NCBI GenBank assembly: GCA_050699575.1
Contig: JBOHFG010000260.1
Span: forward strand, 1 to 64,000
Source: GCA-003244245 sp050699575
GTDB taxonomy: Bacteria; Actinomycetota; Actinomycetes; Mycobacteriales; Pseudonocardiaceae
Reading direction: 5' to 3'
DNA: 64,000 bases
In this document: piece after piece, positions 41,698 to 50,532 of the stretch
Numbering within the stretch: the first letter of the stretch is position 1
Layout of the letters: every line of letters begins with the position of its first letter
Notes under the pieces: model-generated
The model's input: the letters and a program-made list of their open reading frames with translations, nothing else
Told to the model about the DNA's origin: nothing
Databases searched by the model: none
Translations under genes and position numbers: made by a program

Positions 41698-42369
41698 ATG
41701 ACCGCACACCCGCGCGATCCCGTCCAGCGCACTCTCGGTGGCGACTGGGGCACCTTCCTCGCGGCGGCGATGCGGTCTCCCCGCGATGTCGGGACACTGG
41801 TGCCCTCCGGACCCGAACTCGCCCAACGGCTGGCCGCGGTGGTATGCGGGGCCGGCCAGGTTGGGCGGCCCCCGGTCGTGGTGGAGATCGGGGCCGGGTC
41901 CGGCGCGGTCACCGCGGCAATCGCTCGGGAGGCGGAGCACGACGCGGTGGTGATCGCGGTCGAAAAGGATTCCGAGCTCGCTGACCGGTTGCGGTCCCGC
42001 GAACTGGGCGTGCAGGTGGTCACCGCGGACGCCGCCACGCTTCCGGTCATCCTCGCCGACCATGGCGTGGAGCGCGCCGACGTGATCGTCTCAGTACTGC
42101 CGTGGACCCTGTTCGGCCCGCAACAGCAACGCGAGTTCCTGACGATCTTTGCCGCCGCACTGGCAACCGATGGGGTGTTCACCGCTGCCGCGTACAGCCT
42201 GGGCTACTGGACGCCCGCAGCCCGCCGGTTCCGCCGTGAGCTGGGGCGGATCTTCAGCGAGGTGCTGCCCACTCGCACCATGTGGCGGCACCTGCCGCCG
42301 GCCATGACCTACGTCTGCCGGCACCCGGGACCAGTCGGTGAGGACCTCACCGTGGATCCGAGTCGATGA
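41698..42369 (+). CDS. Class I methyltransferase, PmtA/rRNA-dimethylase-like
   Basis: A 223-residue SAM enzyme. It has GTFLAAAMRSPRDVGTLVPS at the N-terminus, a feature shared with phospholipid N-methyltransferase-type proteins. The SAM motif VVVEIGAGSGAVTAAIA and a later VSVLPWTLFGPQQQREFL follow. The substrate is not evident. Its last 23 bases overlap convergently with the kinase gene on the other strand. Confidence 0.82.
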   Translation: MTAHPRDPVQRTLGGDWGTFLAAAMRSPRDVGTLVPSGPELAQRLAAVVCGAGQVGRPPVVVEIGAGSGAVTAAIAREAEHDAVVIAVEKDSELADRLRSRELGVQVVTADAATLPVILADHGVERADVIVSVLPWTLFGPQQQREFLTIFAAALATDGVFTAAAYSLGYWTPAARRFRRELGRIFSEVLPTRTMWRHLPPAMTYVCRHPGPVGEDLTVDPSR

Positions 42370-43822
42370 GCAGGTGGCCCTCCCCCCGGGTCACCCGCAG
42401 TGCCCGCTTGACGACCTGAGCGGTGCCGCCCGAGTGGTAGGTGACCTCGACGGGTACGCGCACCGAACCGTCGGCGTTGTCGGAAACGCCGAAGGCGTTA
42501 CGTGCGCTGACCGAGGAGTACTGGCTCCAATAAGATCGAAAGTCCAACTCGCTGCCGAAGAATGCCTGCGCGGTGGGTGACAGCAGCTGCCAGGCCGAGG
42601 TGGGGTTGTCCACGCCGTTGTAGTAGTCGATCACGAGTTGCCCGGCATCGCGCCAGGCGATTGACTGGGCGTGGTCGACCCGCTGCACCTGCGGTGGCGC
42701 GAGGACCGCAGCCGGTCCTGGTGTCGGCGTTGCCGCAGGCGCCGAGGCGACCGCCGGCCCGGCGAGGTGCGCGCCCTGTTCCCTGGTCGAGCCACCCGAG
42801 AGCAGCACCCCGACGCCAGCGCACGCGAGCCCCACAAGAGTAGCTCCGACCAGCCCGCCCGCCCGCCCGCGGCGCCACGTCGGCCGCATCGTGACACGGC
42901 CAGCAGGCGGGAACGGGATCATCTCCGGCGGCGAGCCGCGCAAGGAAGCGGACACCATGGTCGGCGGCAGATCTGCCGCAGGCACCGGGGCTGACCTGGC
43001 CACTGGGACTGACTTGGGCGCGGCTGACTTGGGCGCGGGTCGAACAGTCCGCACTGCGGCCAGTTCCAGGCCAGCTCCCGGCATGTCGGGCCGCGTTGCC
43101 GGGTCTGTGGCCAGCAGCCTCATCAGCACCGCGGATAGCGGGCCGGCATGGCGCGGCGGTATCACCTGCCCACCAGCCACCGCGTGCAGCAGCGCAAGCG
43201 GGTTGTCGCTGTCGCCGAACGGACCCCGCCCCTCCACCGCGGCGTAGAGGCTGGCACCGAGGGAGAAGACATCCGACGCCGGGGTCGGGACCTGCCCACG
43301 GGCCACCTCCGGGGCGAGGTAGGCCGGAGTGCCAGCCATCATCCCAGTCTGGGTGATCGTGACATCGCCCGCGGCGCGCGACACACCGAAGTCGGTGATC
43401 TTGGCCGTCCCGCCGTCGGTGATCAGGATGTTACCGGGCTTGACATCCCGGTGCACGATCCGCGCGGCATGCGCGGCGGCCAGCGCCGAAGCAATCTGCC
43501 GGCCGATCGACGCGACCTCGGGCACGGGGAGGCAGCCCCGCTCGCCCAGCACCGCGGCGAGGCTGCGCGAGGGCAGGTACTCCATCACCAGGCAGGGCTC
43601 ACCCTCGTGCTCAGCCACGTCGTAGACGACGATCGCGTTCGGGTGCTGCAGGCGCGCGGCGATGCGCGCCTCGCGCAACGCCCGGGCCCGGGCCTCGTCG
43701 GTCGCCCGGGGGCTCAGACCAGGCTGCAACAGCAACTGCTTCACCGCAACCAGTCGCTGCAGTCGCTCGTCCATGGCTTGCCAGACGACGCCCATGCCGC
43801 CGCTGCCAATCCGGTCGAGCAC
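42347..43822 (-). CDS. Membrane serine/threonine protein kinase
   Basis: A Hanks-type kinase. Gly loop LDRIGSGGMGVVW, Lys in VAVKQLL, catalytic IVHRDVKPGNILI, DFG in ITDFGVSRA and APE in APEVARGQ. A Pro/Ala-rich linker leads to one helix (GGLVGATLVGLACAGVGVLL) and an extracellular domain, VIDYYNGVDNPTSAWQLLSP to the end, which looks NTF2-like. The first standard start is the GTG at 43822, but the typical N-terminus (IDTGQLIAGHYRV) continues upstream to an ATC at 43858, so the true start may be non-canonical. Confidence 0.88.
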   Translation of the reverse strand: MLDRIGSGGMGVVWQAMDERLQRLVAVKQLLLQPGLSPRATDEARARALREARIAARLQHPNAIVVYDVAEHEGEPCLVMEYLPSRSLAAVLGERGCLPVPEVASIGRQIASALAAAHAARIVHRDVKPGNILITDGGTAKITDFGVSRAAGDVTITQTGMMAGTPAYLAPEVARGQVPTPASDVFSLGASLYAAVEGRGPFGDSDNPLALLHAVAGGQVIPPRHAGPLSAVLMRLLATDPATRPDMPGAGLELAAVRTVRPAPKSAAPKSVPVARSAPVPAADLPPTMVSASLRGSPPEMIPFPPAGRVTMRPTWRRGRAGGLVGATLVGLACAGVGVLLSGGSTREQGAHLAGPAVASAPAATPTPGPAAVLAPPQVQRVDHAQSIAWRDAGQLVIDYYNGVDNPTSAWQLLSPTAQAFFGSELDFRSYWSQYSSVSARNAFGVSDNADGSVRVPVEVTYHSGGTAQVVKRALRVTRGEGHLLIDSDPR

Positions 43823-44016
43823 CCGGTAGTGGCCGGCGATCAGCTGCCCCGTGTCGATATGCGGTCACTCCCTCTGCGCTGTGCCTGAAGCACTGGGCCT
43901 AGAGCACGGGCGCGCGGCAATCCCGACCGAAAATCAGGTTATCGCGCTACTCCCGGGTCGGCACGCCGGCCCCGCCTCGCTTCGGATCCAGGACCGCGGG
44001 CACGATCGCACTTACC

Positions 44017-46518
44017 ATGACGCTCATTGCGGCGCTGCCCAGCGATTCAGGTCCCGACGAGTTGCTCGACACTGTTGTGGCCTGGGTACAGAGCCAGGGC
44101 TTGACCCTCTACCCCGCCCAAGAAGACGCACTGATCGAAATTGTCTCGGGCTCGAACGTGATCCTGGCCACCCCGACCGGATCCGGGAAGAGCCTGGTCG
44201 CGACCGGCGCGCACGCGGTCGCGCTGGCCCAGGGCAGGCGTAGCGTCTACACCGCACCGATCAAGGCACTGGTATCGGAGAAGTTCTTCGCGGCGTGCGG
44301 CGTCTTCGGCGCCGACCAGGTCGGGATGCTCACCGGTGATTCCAGTGTCAACGCCGGGGCACCCATCCTCTGCTGCACCGCGGAGGTGCTGGCCAACATG
44401 GCGCTGCGCAGTGGCCCGGATACCGACGTCGGCCTGGTCGTGATGGACGAGTTCCACTTCTACGCCGACCCTGATCGCGGCTGGGCGTGGCAGGTACCAC
44501 TGCTAGAGCTGCCACAGGCCCAGTTCCTGCTGATGTCCGCGACGCTGGGCGACGTCACCCGCTTCGAGCAGGACCTGACCCGGCGCACCGGTCGTGCCAC
44601 CGCGGTCGTGCGCTCCGCCCAGCGCCCGGTTCCGCTGCATTTCCGGTACGTGACCACGCCGCTGCACGAGACGCTGGAAGAACTGCTGGCCACCAAAGCG
44701 GCACCGGTCTATGTGGTGCACTTCACCCAGGCCTCGGCCGCCGAGCAAGCACAGTCGCTGACTAGCATCAATGTCTGCAGCCGGGCAGAAAAAGAGGCGA
44801 TCGCCGAGCTGATCGGCACCTTCCGGTTCACCGCTGGTTTCGGACGGACCCTGTCCCGGCTGGTGCGCCACGGGATCGGGGTGCACCACGCCGGGATGCT
44901 GCCGCGGTATCGCCGGCTCGTCGAGCGGCTCGCCCAAGCCGGCCTGTTAAAGATCATCTGTGGTACCGACACCCTCGGCGTGGGGATCAACGTGCCAATC
45001 CGCACGGTGCTGCTCACCGCCTTGGGCAAATACGACGGGACCCGCACCCGACACCTCACCGCTCGTGAGTTTCACCAGATCACCGGCCGGGCGGGCCGAG
45101 CCGGGTACGACACCGCCGGCGATGTCGTCGTGCAGGCCCCCGAGTACGTGGTGGAGAACACCAAGGCAATGGCCAAGGCCGGCGACGATGCCCGCAAGCG
45201 CCGCAGGGTGGTGCACAAGAAGCCCCCCGAAGGATCGGTGTCCTGGAGCGATCGCACCTTCGACCGGCTGGTCGCGGCCGAACCGGAACCGCTGACCTCC
45301 AGTTTTGCGGTGAGCCACGCGATGCTGCTCAACGTCGCCAACCGCCCCGGAGACGCGTTTGCCGTGATGCGCCACTTGCTCACCGACAACCACGAGGACC
45401 GCCCCGCGCAGCGCCGGCACATCCGCCGGGCCATCGCGATCTACCGTGCCCTGCTCGCCGCCGGCGTCATCGAGCGGTTGACGGTGCCGGACGCTGACGG
45501 TCGTACCGTGCGGCTCACCGGGGATCTGCAACTCGACTTTGCGCTCAACCAGGCGTTGTCCCCGTTCGCGCTGGCCGCGATCGAGCTGCTCGACCCGGAT
45601 TCGGCCGGCTACCCACTGGACGTCCTGTCGATCCTCGAGGCCACCCTGGAGGACCCGCGCCAAGTCCTGAGCGCACAACTGTCCAAAGCCAAGGGCGAGG
45701 CCGTGGCAGCGATGAAAGCGGAGGGCATCGAGTACGAGGAGCGGATGCAACTCCTTGAGGACGTTACCTACCCGATGCCACTGGCCGAGCTGCTCAACGC
45801 AGCGTTCGAGACCTACCGGCGGGGCCACCCGTGGGTGGCCGACCACCGGCTGTCCCCCAAGTCAGTCGCCCGGGATCTCGCCGAGCGGGCGATGACCTTC
45901 ACCGAATACGTCGGGTTCTACGGCCTGGCTCGTTCCGAGGGGCTGGTGCTGCGCTACCTGGCCGACGCCTACCAAGCGCTACGCCGCACAGTGCCCGCGG
46001 ACGCCAAAACCGACCCGCTGCGTGACCTGCAGGAGTGGCTCGGCGAGCTGGTCCGCCAGGTCGACTCCAGCCTGCTGGACGAGTGGCAGAGACTGCGTGA
46101 CCCCCAGTCGCCGGATGGCGCGCCGGAGCCGGTGGACCAGCGACCTCCGCCGGTGACGGCCAACGCGCGAGCCTTCCGGGTTCTGGTGCGCAATGCGCTG
46201 TTCCGCCGGGTGGAGCTGGCGGCCCGCCGGCACTGGGATGAGTTGGGCGAGCTCGACGCGGAGGCCGGCTGGGACGCGGAGGCCTGGCGACAGGCCGTGG
46301 AACCGTACTTCGACGAGCATGGCGAGATCGGCACCGGCGCGGACGCCCGCGGCCCGCACCTGCTGATCATCGATCAGCAGCCGGGACGGTGGGTCGTGCG
46401 ACAGATCCTGGACGATCCGGCCCGGCACCACGACTGGGCCATCACTGCCGAGGTCGACCTGGCCGCCTCCGACGAGACCGGGACCGCCGTGGTGCGGGTC
46501 ACCGCTGTCTGCCAGTAG
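44017..46518 (+). CDS. DEAD/DEAH-box superfamily II helicase, DUF3516
   Basis: An 833-residue helicase. Walker A is ATPTGSGKSLVATGA, motif II MDEFHFYADP, motif III LMSATLGDV, motif V GTDTLGVGINVPIRTV and motif VI QITGRAGRAGYDTAGD. The last 300 residues form the actinobacterial DUF3516 domain. It belongs to the Ski2/Mtr4-like group and is related to, but shorter than, HelY. It probably acts on RNA; the substrate is unknown. It is convergent with the DUF742 gene, with almost no gap. Confidence 0.92.
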   Translation: MTLIAALPSDSGPDELLDTVVAWVQSQGLTLYPAQEDALIEIVSGSNVILATPTGSGKSLVATGAHAVALAQGRRSVYTAPIKALVSEKFFAACGVFGADQVGMLTGDSSVNAGAPILCCTAEVLANMALRSGPDTDVGLVVMDEFHFYADPDRGWAWQVPLLELPQAQFLLMSATLGDVTRFEQDLTRRTGRATAVVRSAQRPVPLHFRYVTTPLHETLEELLATKAAPVYVVHFTQASAAEQAQSLTSINVCSRAEKEAIAELIGTFRFTAGFGRTLSRLVRHGIGVHHAGMLPRYRRLVERLAQAGLLKIICGTDTLGVGINVPIRTVLLTALGKYDGTRTRHLTAREFHQITGRAGRAGYDTAGDVVVQAPEYVVENTKAMAKAGDDARKRRRVVHKKPPEGSVSWSDRTFDRLVAAEPEPLTSSFAVSHAMLLNVANRPGDAFAVMRHLLTDNHEDRPAQRRHIRRAIAIYRALLAAGVIERLTVPDADGRTVRLTGDLQLDFALNQALSPFALAAIELLDPDSAGYPLDVLSILEATLEDPRQVLSAQLSKAKGEAVAAMKAEGIEYEERMQLLEDVTYPMPLAELLNAAFETYRRGHPWVADHRLSPKSVARDLAERAMTFTEYVGFYGLARSEGLVLRYLADAYQALRRTVPADAKTDPLRDLQEWLGELVRQVDSSLLDEWQRLRDPQSPDGAPEPVDQRPPPVTANARAFRVLVRNALFRRVELAARRHWDELGELDAEAGWDAEAWRQAVEPYFDEHGEIGTGADARGPHLLIIDQQPGRWVVRQILDDPARHHDWAITAEVDLAASDETGTAVVRVTAVCQ

Positions 46519-46519
46519 A

Positions 46520-47062
46520 TCACAACCGCTGCAGGCCGTTGAGCACCCGCTGCAGCAGGTCGATATCCGGCAGGTCAGCGGGTCCTACCGTGCGGTGCAC
46601 CACGACCTTGCCCGCCTCAGCCATGTCGCCCAGCACCACCCGCGTCACCCCGAAGGGCATCGACAGCAGGGCGGAGAGCTCCGCGACCGAGCACGGGGTA
46701 GCGCAGAGGCTGAGGATCGTGCCGTGCTCCGGAGGGGCCGCCGGGTCAGCTGCCTGACCGGTTGCCGAGACCAAGGTCTCCACGGAGAGCGCGACGCGCG
46801 ACGTGGTCCGTCCCCCGGTCCAGGAATAGGGCCGCACCAAATCGTAGGTCTGGGTGACCGTGTCCCAGCCACCCCAGTCGATCCACTCTGCACCATCGAC
46901 CGGGTGGGACACCGGCGGTGGGGACGCCTCCACGACCTGCTCGAGATCCTGTTGCTGATGCCGCCAACGGCTCACGAGAGGCCGGAACCGAGCCCCAGTG
47001 TGACCTACTACCGGCTGATCATCACGACGATGCTGGGCCGCAGCGACGCTCACCTCTTCCAC
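46520..47062 (-). CDS. DUF742 protein (CvnC-like), outside a conservon
   Basis: A 180-residue protein. The C-terminal half is DUF742: RPYSWTGGRTTSRVALSVET, then LSLCATPCSVAELSALLSMP, then TRVVLGDMAEAGKVVVHRT. The N-terminal 80 residues are low in recognisable motifs. DUF742 proteins normally lie in conservons with a sensor kinase, a roadblock protein and a Ras-like GTPase; none is here. Start GTG has GGGAGG eight bases upstream. Only 18 bases separate it from the upstream redoxin gene, so they form an operon. Confidence 0.85.
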   Translation of the reverse strand: MEEVSVAAAQHRRDDQPVVGHTGARFRPLVSRWRHQQQDLEQVVEASPPPVSHPVDGAEWIDWGGWDTVTQTYDLVRPYSWTGGRTTSRVALSVETLVSATGQAADPAAPPEHGTILSLCATPCSVAELSALLSMPFGVTRVVLGDMAEAGKVVVHRTVGPADLPDIDLLQRVLNGLQRL

Positions 47063-47080
47063 GACCGACACCTCCCGGGG

Positions 47081-47644
47081 TCAGGACGGTTCGTTGCCTG
47101 GCTTCCACTTGATGCCGCAGCCCATGCTGGGTGCCTGGGGTTCGGGGACCAGCTGCCCAGCCAGCACCAGGTCCAGCGCCGAACGCAATGCCGTACCGGT
47201 CACTGGGGCGTCGTTGCGTGGGCGGGACTCGTCGAACTCGCCACGGTAGACAAGCCGGCGCCCGGTGTCATAGAGGAAGAAGTCCGGGGTGCAGGCTCCC
47301 CGGTAGGCCAGTGCGACCTCCTGGGTGCCGTCGAGCAGATACGGGAACGTGAACCCGGCACGGGCGACCTGCCCTGCTAACCCAGCAGGACCGTCGTCAG
47401 GATAGTTCTCGATGTCGTTGCTACAGATCGCCACCGCGGCCACTCGCGGTGCGTACTCGGCAACCAGCGAGCCGAGTTGCCGCTCGATGTGCCGGACATA
47501 GGGACAATGATTGGACAGGAACATCACCAACAGTGGCCGACCGGAGTCAAGGCCGTCAGAGGTCACGATCTGGCCGTCCAGAGACGGCAGGGCGAACGGA
47601 GGCCCCAGCGTACCCAGCGGGACCATAAACGAATTCACTGCCAT
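47081..47644 (-). CDS. Thioredoxin-fold redoxin (AhpC/TSA-like)
   Basis: A 187-residue redoxin. PLGTLGPPFALPSLDGQIVT starts the fold; the active-site region is MFLSNHCPYVRHIERQLG, with a single Cys (no CxxC). GACTPDFFLYDTGRRLVYRG carries the cis-Pro loop. The C-terminus MGCGIKWKPGNE is typical of this subfamily. It is probably a cytosolic peroxidase or thiol reductase. It lies directly upstream of the orphan DUF742 gene. Confidence 0.88.
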   Translation of the reverse strand: MAVNSFMVPLGTLGPPFALPSLDGQIVTSDGLDSGRPLLVMFLSNHCPYVRHIERQLGSLVAEYAPRVAAVAICSNDIENYPDDGPAGLAGQVARAGFTFPYLLDGTQEVALAYRGACTPDFFLYDTGRRLVYRGEFDESRPRNDAPVTGTALRSALDLVLAGQLVPEPQAPSMGCGIKWKPGNEPS

Positions 47645-47748
47645 GACACAAGTTTCCCATCAGCTGACGAGGCAGTCGGCCAGCCCGCCGAACAGTTCAC
47701 CACCGTGGACCGGTTCGACGGGCTGGGCTTCGAACCCTAAGGCGCCTG

Positions 47749-47955
47749 CTACGACGAGCTTCCGCCGGTCGCCTCCTGGACTTTGCGCACCGCACCGTCG
47801 ATCTGGCTGCTGAACTTGCCTTTGGTGCACTGGTCAACAAGGCGTCCCGCCTGGTTCGCCACCTTGCCGACTGCCTCGGGGTTGGTCTTGGCGTACCGGC
47901 GAGCGGCCTCGACGGCCCCTGCCAGCACAACGAGCTTCCCCAGCTTCCCCAGCAT
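47749..47955 (-). CDS. Small antitoxin-like helical protein
   Basis: 68 residues: LGKLGKLVVLAGAVEAARRY, then NPEAVGKVANQAGRLVDQCT, then KGKFSSQIDGAVRKVQEATG. The middle resembles MT0933-like antitoxins and related helical proteins of actinobacteria (KxGxxSxxID..V). GGAGG-like GAAGGAGG lies upstream of the ATG. No toxin gene is adjacent, so the antitoxin label is only a resemblance. Confidence 0.65.
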   Translation of the reverse strand: MLGKLGKLVVLAGAVEAARRYAKTNPEAVGKVANQAGRLVDQCTKGKFSSQIDGAVRKVQEATGGSSS

Positions 47956-48061
47956 CGTGTTTCCTCCTTCGGCTGACCAACCACAACCCGCAGTAGATCA
48001 CCGCGAAGTGGCGAGGATACCGTGCCCGATCATCGCTGGCGAAGACCGGTCGTGGAATCCA

Positions 48062-48100
48062 CCGGTCAGAATCCCCGGTCAGAATCCCCGGTCAGAATCC
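48062..48100. repeat. Three tandem 13-bp repeats
   Basis: CCGGTCAGAATCC is repeated three times without a gap; the last copy contains the stop codon of the Rv2175c-like gene. Confidence 0.85.
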
Positions 48101-48457
48101 CATGGACTGGGCCCGGCGCTTCACCTCTCGGCCTCGGTCGGTCCGTAGTGCGCCGATCGGCGTGCCAGGAAGGGAATCCTCGGCGGTGAACAGCCAGCGC
48201 AGGATCTCCTCTGCGGAGTAACCAGCGTCGCGCAGCAAGGTGATCGTGCCGGGCAACCCTTTGACGACCGCATCACCGCTGAGAAACTCTGCGGGGACGA
48301 CGGCTACGCCGTGCCGGCGTACGCCCAGAAGTTGCCCGTCGCGCAGCATCTGGTGCACCCGGGTTACTGGCAGTCCGAGCCGTTGCGCGACGTCAGGCAG
48401 CGGTAGCACCACCACATTGAGATCCAGCACGTCCACGGCTATGGGGATGTCGCTCAC
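48092..48457 (-). CDS. DNA-binding protein, Rv2175c family
   Basis: 121 residues from a GTG. The winged HTH reads PLPDVAQRLGLPVTRVHQML with RDGQLLGVRRHGVAVVPAEF; the C-terminal part LRDAGYSAEEILRWLFTAED is the family domain. In M. tuberculosis Rv2175c is phosphorylated by PknL encoded by the next gene, and here too it is divergent from pknL across 77 bases. I chose the GTG at 48457 over an ATG at 48469 to leave room for the promoters. Confidence 0.92.
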   Translation of the reverse strand: MSDIPIAVDVLDLNVVVLPLPDVAQRLGLPVTRVHQMLRDGQLLGVRRHGVAVVPAEFLSGDAVVKGLPGTITLLRDAGYSAEEILRWLFTAEDSLPGTPIGALRTDRGREVKRRAQSMGF

Positions 48458-48534
48458 AGCGATCACCATGCCATACCTATCGGCCGGTGCCCTTCCGCCG
48501 TTCGGGCAGCACCGGGTCCGTACGATCCGGGGCT

Positions 48535-50481
48535 GTGGAGCGACAGGGACCCGATCACGATGGGAACCTGGTCGGCACCCTGTTGGACGGGCGCTACCGG
48601 GTTGGCTCGGTGCTGGCCCGCGGCGGCATGTCCACCGTCTACCGCGGCACAGACACCCGCCTGGAGCGGGCCGTCGCCATCAAGGTGATGGCCTCGCGGT
48701 TCGCCGTCGACCCGATCTTCCTGGAGCGCTTCGAGCGGGAAGCCCGCGCCGCCGCGCGGCTGCACCATCCTGGCGTCGTTGGGGTCCATGACCAAGGTGT
48801 CGACTCCTCCCCTGCTGGTGACTCCGTGTTCCTGGTGATGGAACTGGTGGACGGCGGAACATTACGCGACTTGCTGCGACAGCACGGCAGGCTGCCGGTG
48901 CCGCTCACCCTCGCGGTGGCCGAACTGGTGCTCTCGGCGCTCGCCGCGGCGCATCGGGCAGGGCTGGTACATCGCGACATCAAGCCGGAGAACGTCCTCA
49001 TCGGTCCCGGCGGGGTCGTGAAAGTGGCCGACTTCGGACTGGTCCGCGCAGCGGCAGAGGCCAGTAACCACACCGGAGACGTGATCCTCGGGACAGTGGC
49101 CTACCTTTCACCCGAGCAGGTCGCGACCGGGATGGCCGACGCCCGCAGTGATGTCTACGCCGCCGGAGTGCTGCTGTTCGAGATGCTCACCGGGACACCG
49201 CCGTACACCGGCGAGACTGCGCTCTCGGTGGCCTATCGGCACGTCAACGACGACATGCCCGCCCCCAGCACGGCTGGTGCCGTAGTGCCTGCACCGCTGG
49301 ACGACCTGATCGTGCGCGCCACCCGTCGAGACCCGGCGGTCCGCCCGCCGGACGCAGCGGCGTTCCTGCACGCGCTACGCGCGGTGCGGACCGACCTGGG
49401 GATCGATCCGGTACCGGTACCCGTGCCCTCAGCAGGACTTCCCGGCGCCACCGCGGCGGCCCCGCCCGACCACGGCCCCCGCGGAACTCGGGCCCTGAGC
49501 AGGGTCGATGCCACGCCGAGTGGACCAGACACCCAGCAGGCCGAACTGCCAGGGCCTTACCACCAGGATCCTTACCGACACGAGCGGGCTCGCAACCGGC
49601 GAGCCTTCATCGCCTGGCTGGTGGTCGTGCTGATGCTCGCCAGCGCGATCGGGATCGGTGCGTGGTGGCTGGGCAGCGGCCGGTGGACCGTGGTGCCCAA
49701 CCTCACCGGCATGCACCGCGGGGCAGTTGCGGCCGCACTGGCCTCCGCCGACCTCAAGACCAACCTTACTGAGGATCACAACGATACCGTCGCGGGCGAC
49801 ACGGTGATCAGCACCGATCCCGCACCGGGCCACCGGGCGATGCGCGGCTCGGGCATCACTGTGCTGATCTCACTGGGCCACCCGGTGGTACCCAACCTGG
49901 CCGTAGGGAGCACCCCGGAGGAGGCCGAACGGGTGGTCGAGCAGGCGGATCTGAGCCCACGTCGGGGCGCCGAAGCATTCGACAACACTGTCCCGATCGG
50001 CACGGTGATCGGACTGCGGCCGGCGGCCGGCACCATGCTCACCGTCGGTGCTCCGGTCACTGTGGTGATCAGCAAAGGGCCGGCCCCGACCACAGTGCCG
50101 GGGGTGCGGGGGATGCGCGAGGCCGACGCGGTCGCGGCGCTGGCCCGTGCTGGCCTGACCACGCAGGTGCGGCGCCAGTTCGACGGTCAGATCGCCGGTG
50201 GGCACGCGATCGGTACCGATCCCCCGGCCGGCACCGGAGCCCCCCGCGGCACCACCGTCACCCTGCTGGTGAGCAACGCGCCAGTGGTGCCCGACGTGGT
50301 GGGGTTGCCGGTTGCCCAGGCCCGCCAGGCGCTCGCTGACGCGGGACTGAACAGCGCGGTCAGCCAGTCGTTCGGCGGATTCGGGATTATCGGGGGATTC
50401 TCCGACCGGGTGATCTCCCAGTCACCCGGGGCGGGCCAGCCCGTCCGCCCCGGTACCACCATCACGCTCACCACCCTGTAA
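48535..50481 (+). CDS. pknL: Serine/threonine protein kinase PknL with four PASTA domains
   Basis: 648 residues. Kinase motifs: VLARGGMSTVYRG, VAIKVMASRF, LVHRDIKPENVLI, VADFGLVRAAA and LSPEQVATG. After a linker comes the helix FIAWLVVVLMLASAIGIGAW, then four extracellular PASTA repeats (VPNLTGMHRGAVAAAL; VPNLAVGSTPEEAERVV; VPGVRGMREADAVAAL; VPDVVGLPVAQARQAL). PASTA domains bind muropeptides. Synteny with Rv2175c and aroG supports the pknL name, though mycobacterial PknL lacks PASTA repeats. The stop lies just before a palindrome shared with aroG. Confidence 0.93.
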   Translation: MERQGPDHDGNLVGTLLDGRYRVGSVLARGGMSTVYRGTDTRLERAVAIKVMASRFAVDPIFLERFEREARAAARLHHPGVVGVHDQGVDSSPAGDSVFLVMELVDGGTLRDLLRQHGRLPVPLTLAVAELVLSALAAAHRAGLVHRDIKPENVLIGPGGVVKVADFGLVRAAAEASNHTGDVILGTVAYLSPEQVATGMADARSDVYAAGVLLFEMLTGTPPYTGETALSVAYRHVNDDMPAPSTAGAVVPAPLDDLIVRATRRDPAVRPPDAAAFLHALRAVRTDLGIDPVPVPVPSAGLPGATAAAPPDHGPRGTRALSRVDATPSGPDTQQAELPGPYHQDPYRHERARNRRAFIAWLVVVLMLASAIGIGAWWLGSGRWTVVPNLTGMHRGAVAAALASADLKTNLTEDHNDTVAGDTVISTDPAPGHRAMRGSGITVLISLGHPVVPNLAVGSTPEEAERVVEQADLSPRRGAEAFDNTVPIGTVIGLRPAAGTMLTVGAPVTVVISKGPAPTTVPGVRGMREADAVAALARAGLTTQVRRQFDGQIAGGHAIGTDPPAGTGAPRGTTVTLLVSNAPVVPDVVGLPVAQARQALADAGLNSAVSQSFGGFGIIGGFSDRVISQSPGAGQPVRPGTTITLTTL

Positions 50482-50532
50482 GCGGTCGTGAGTGGGTAAC
50501 AGTGTCAGACACTGTTACCCACTCACGACCGC
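50482..50532. terminator. 51-bp near-perfect palindrome between convergent genes
   Basis: Arms of 25 bases (50482-50506 and 50508-50532) around one central base, containing GTGAGTGGGTAACAGTGTC. The TGA that ends aroG on the minus strand is inside the right arm. It shares its core with the palindrome at 56817. Likely a bidirectional terminator. Confidence 0.85.
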
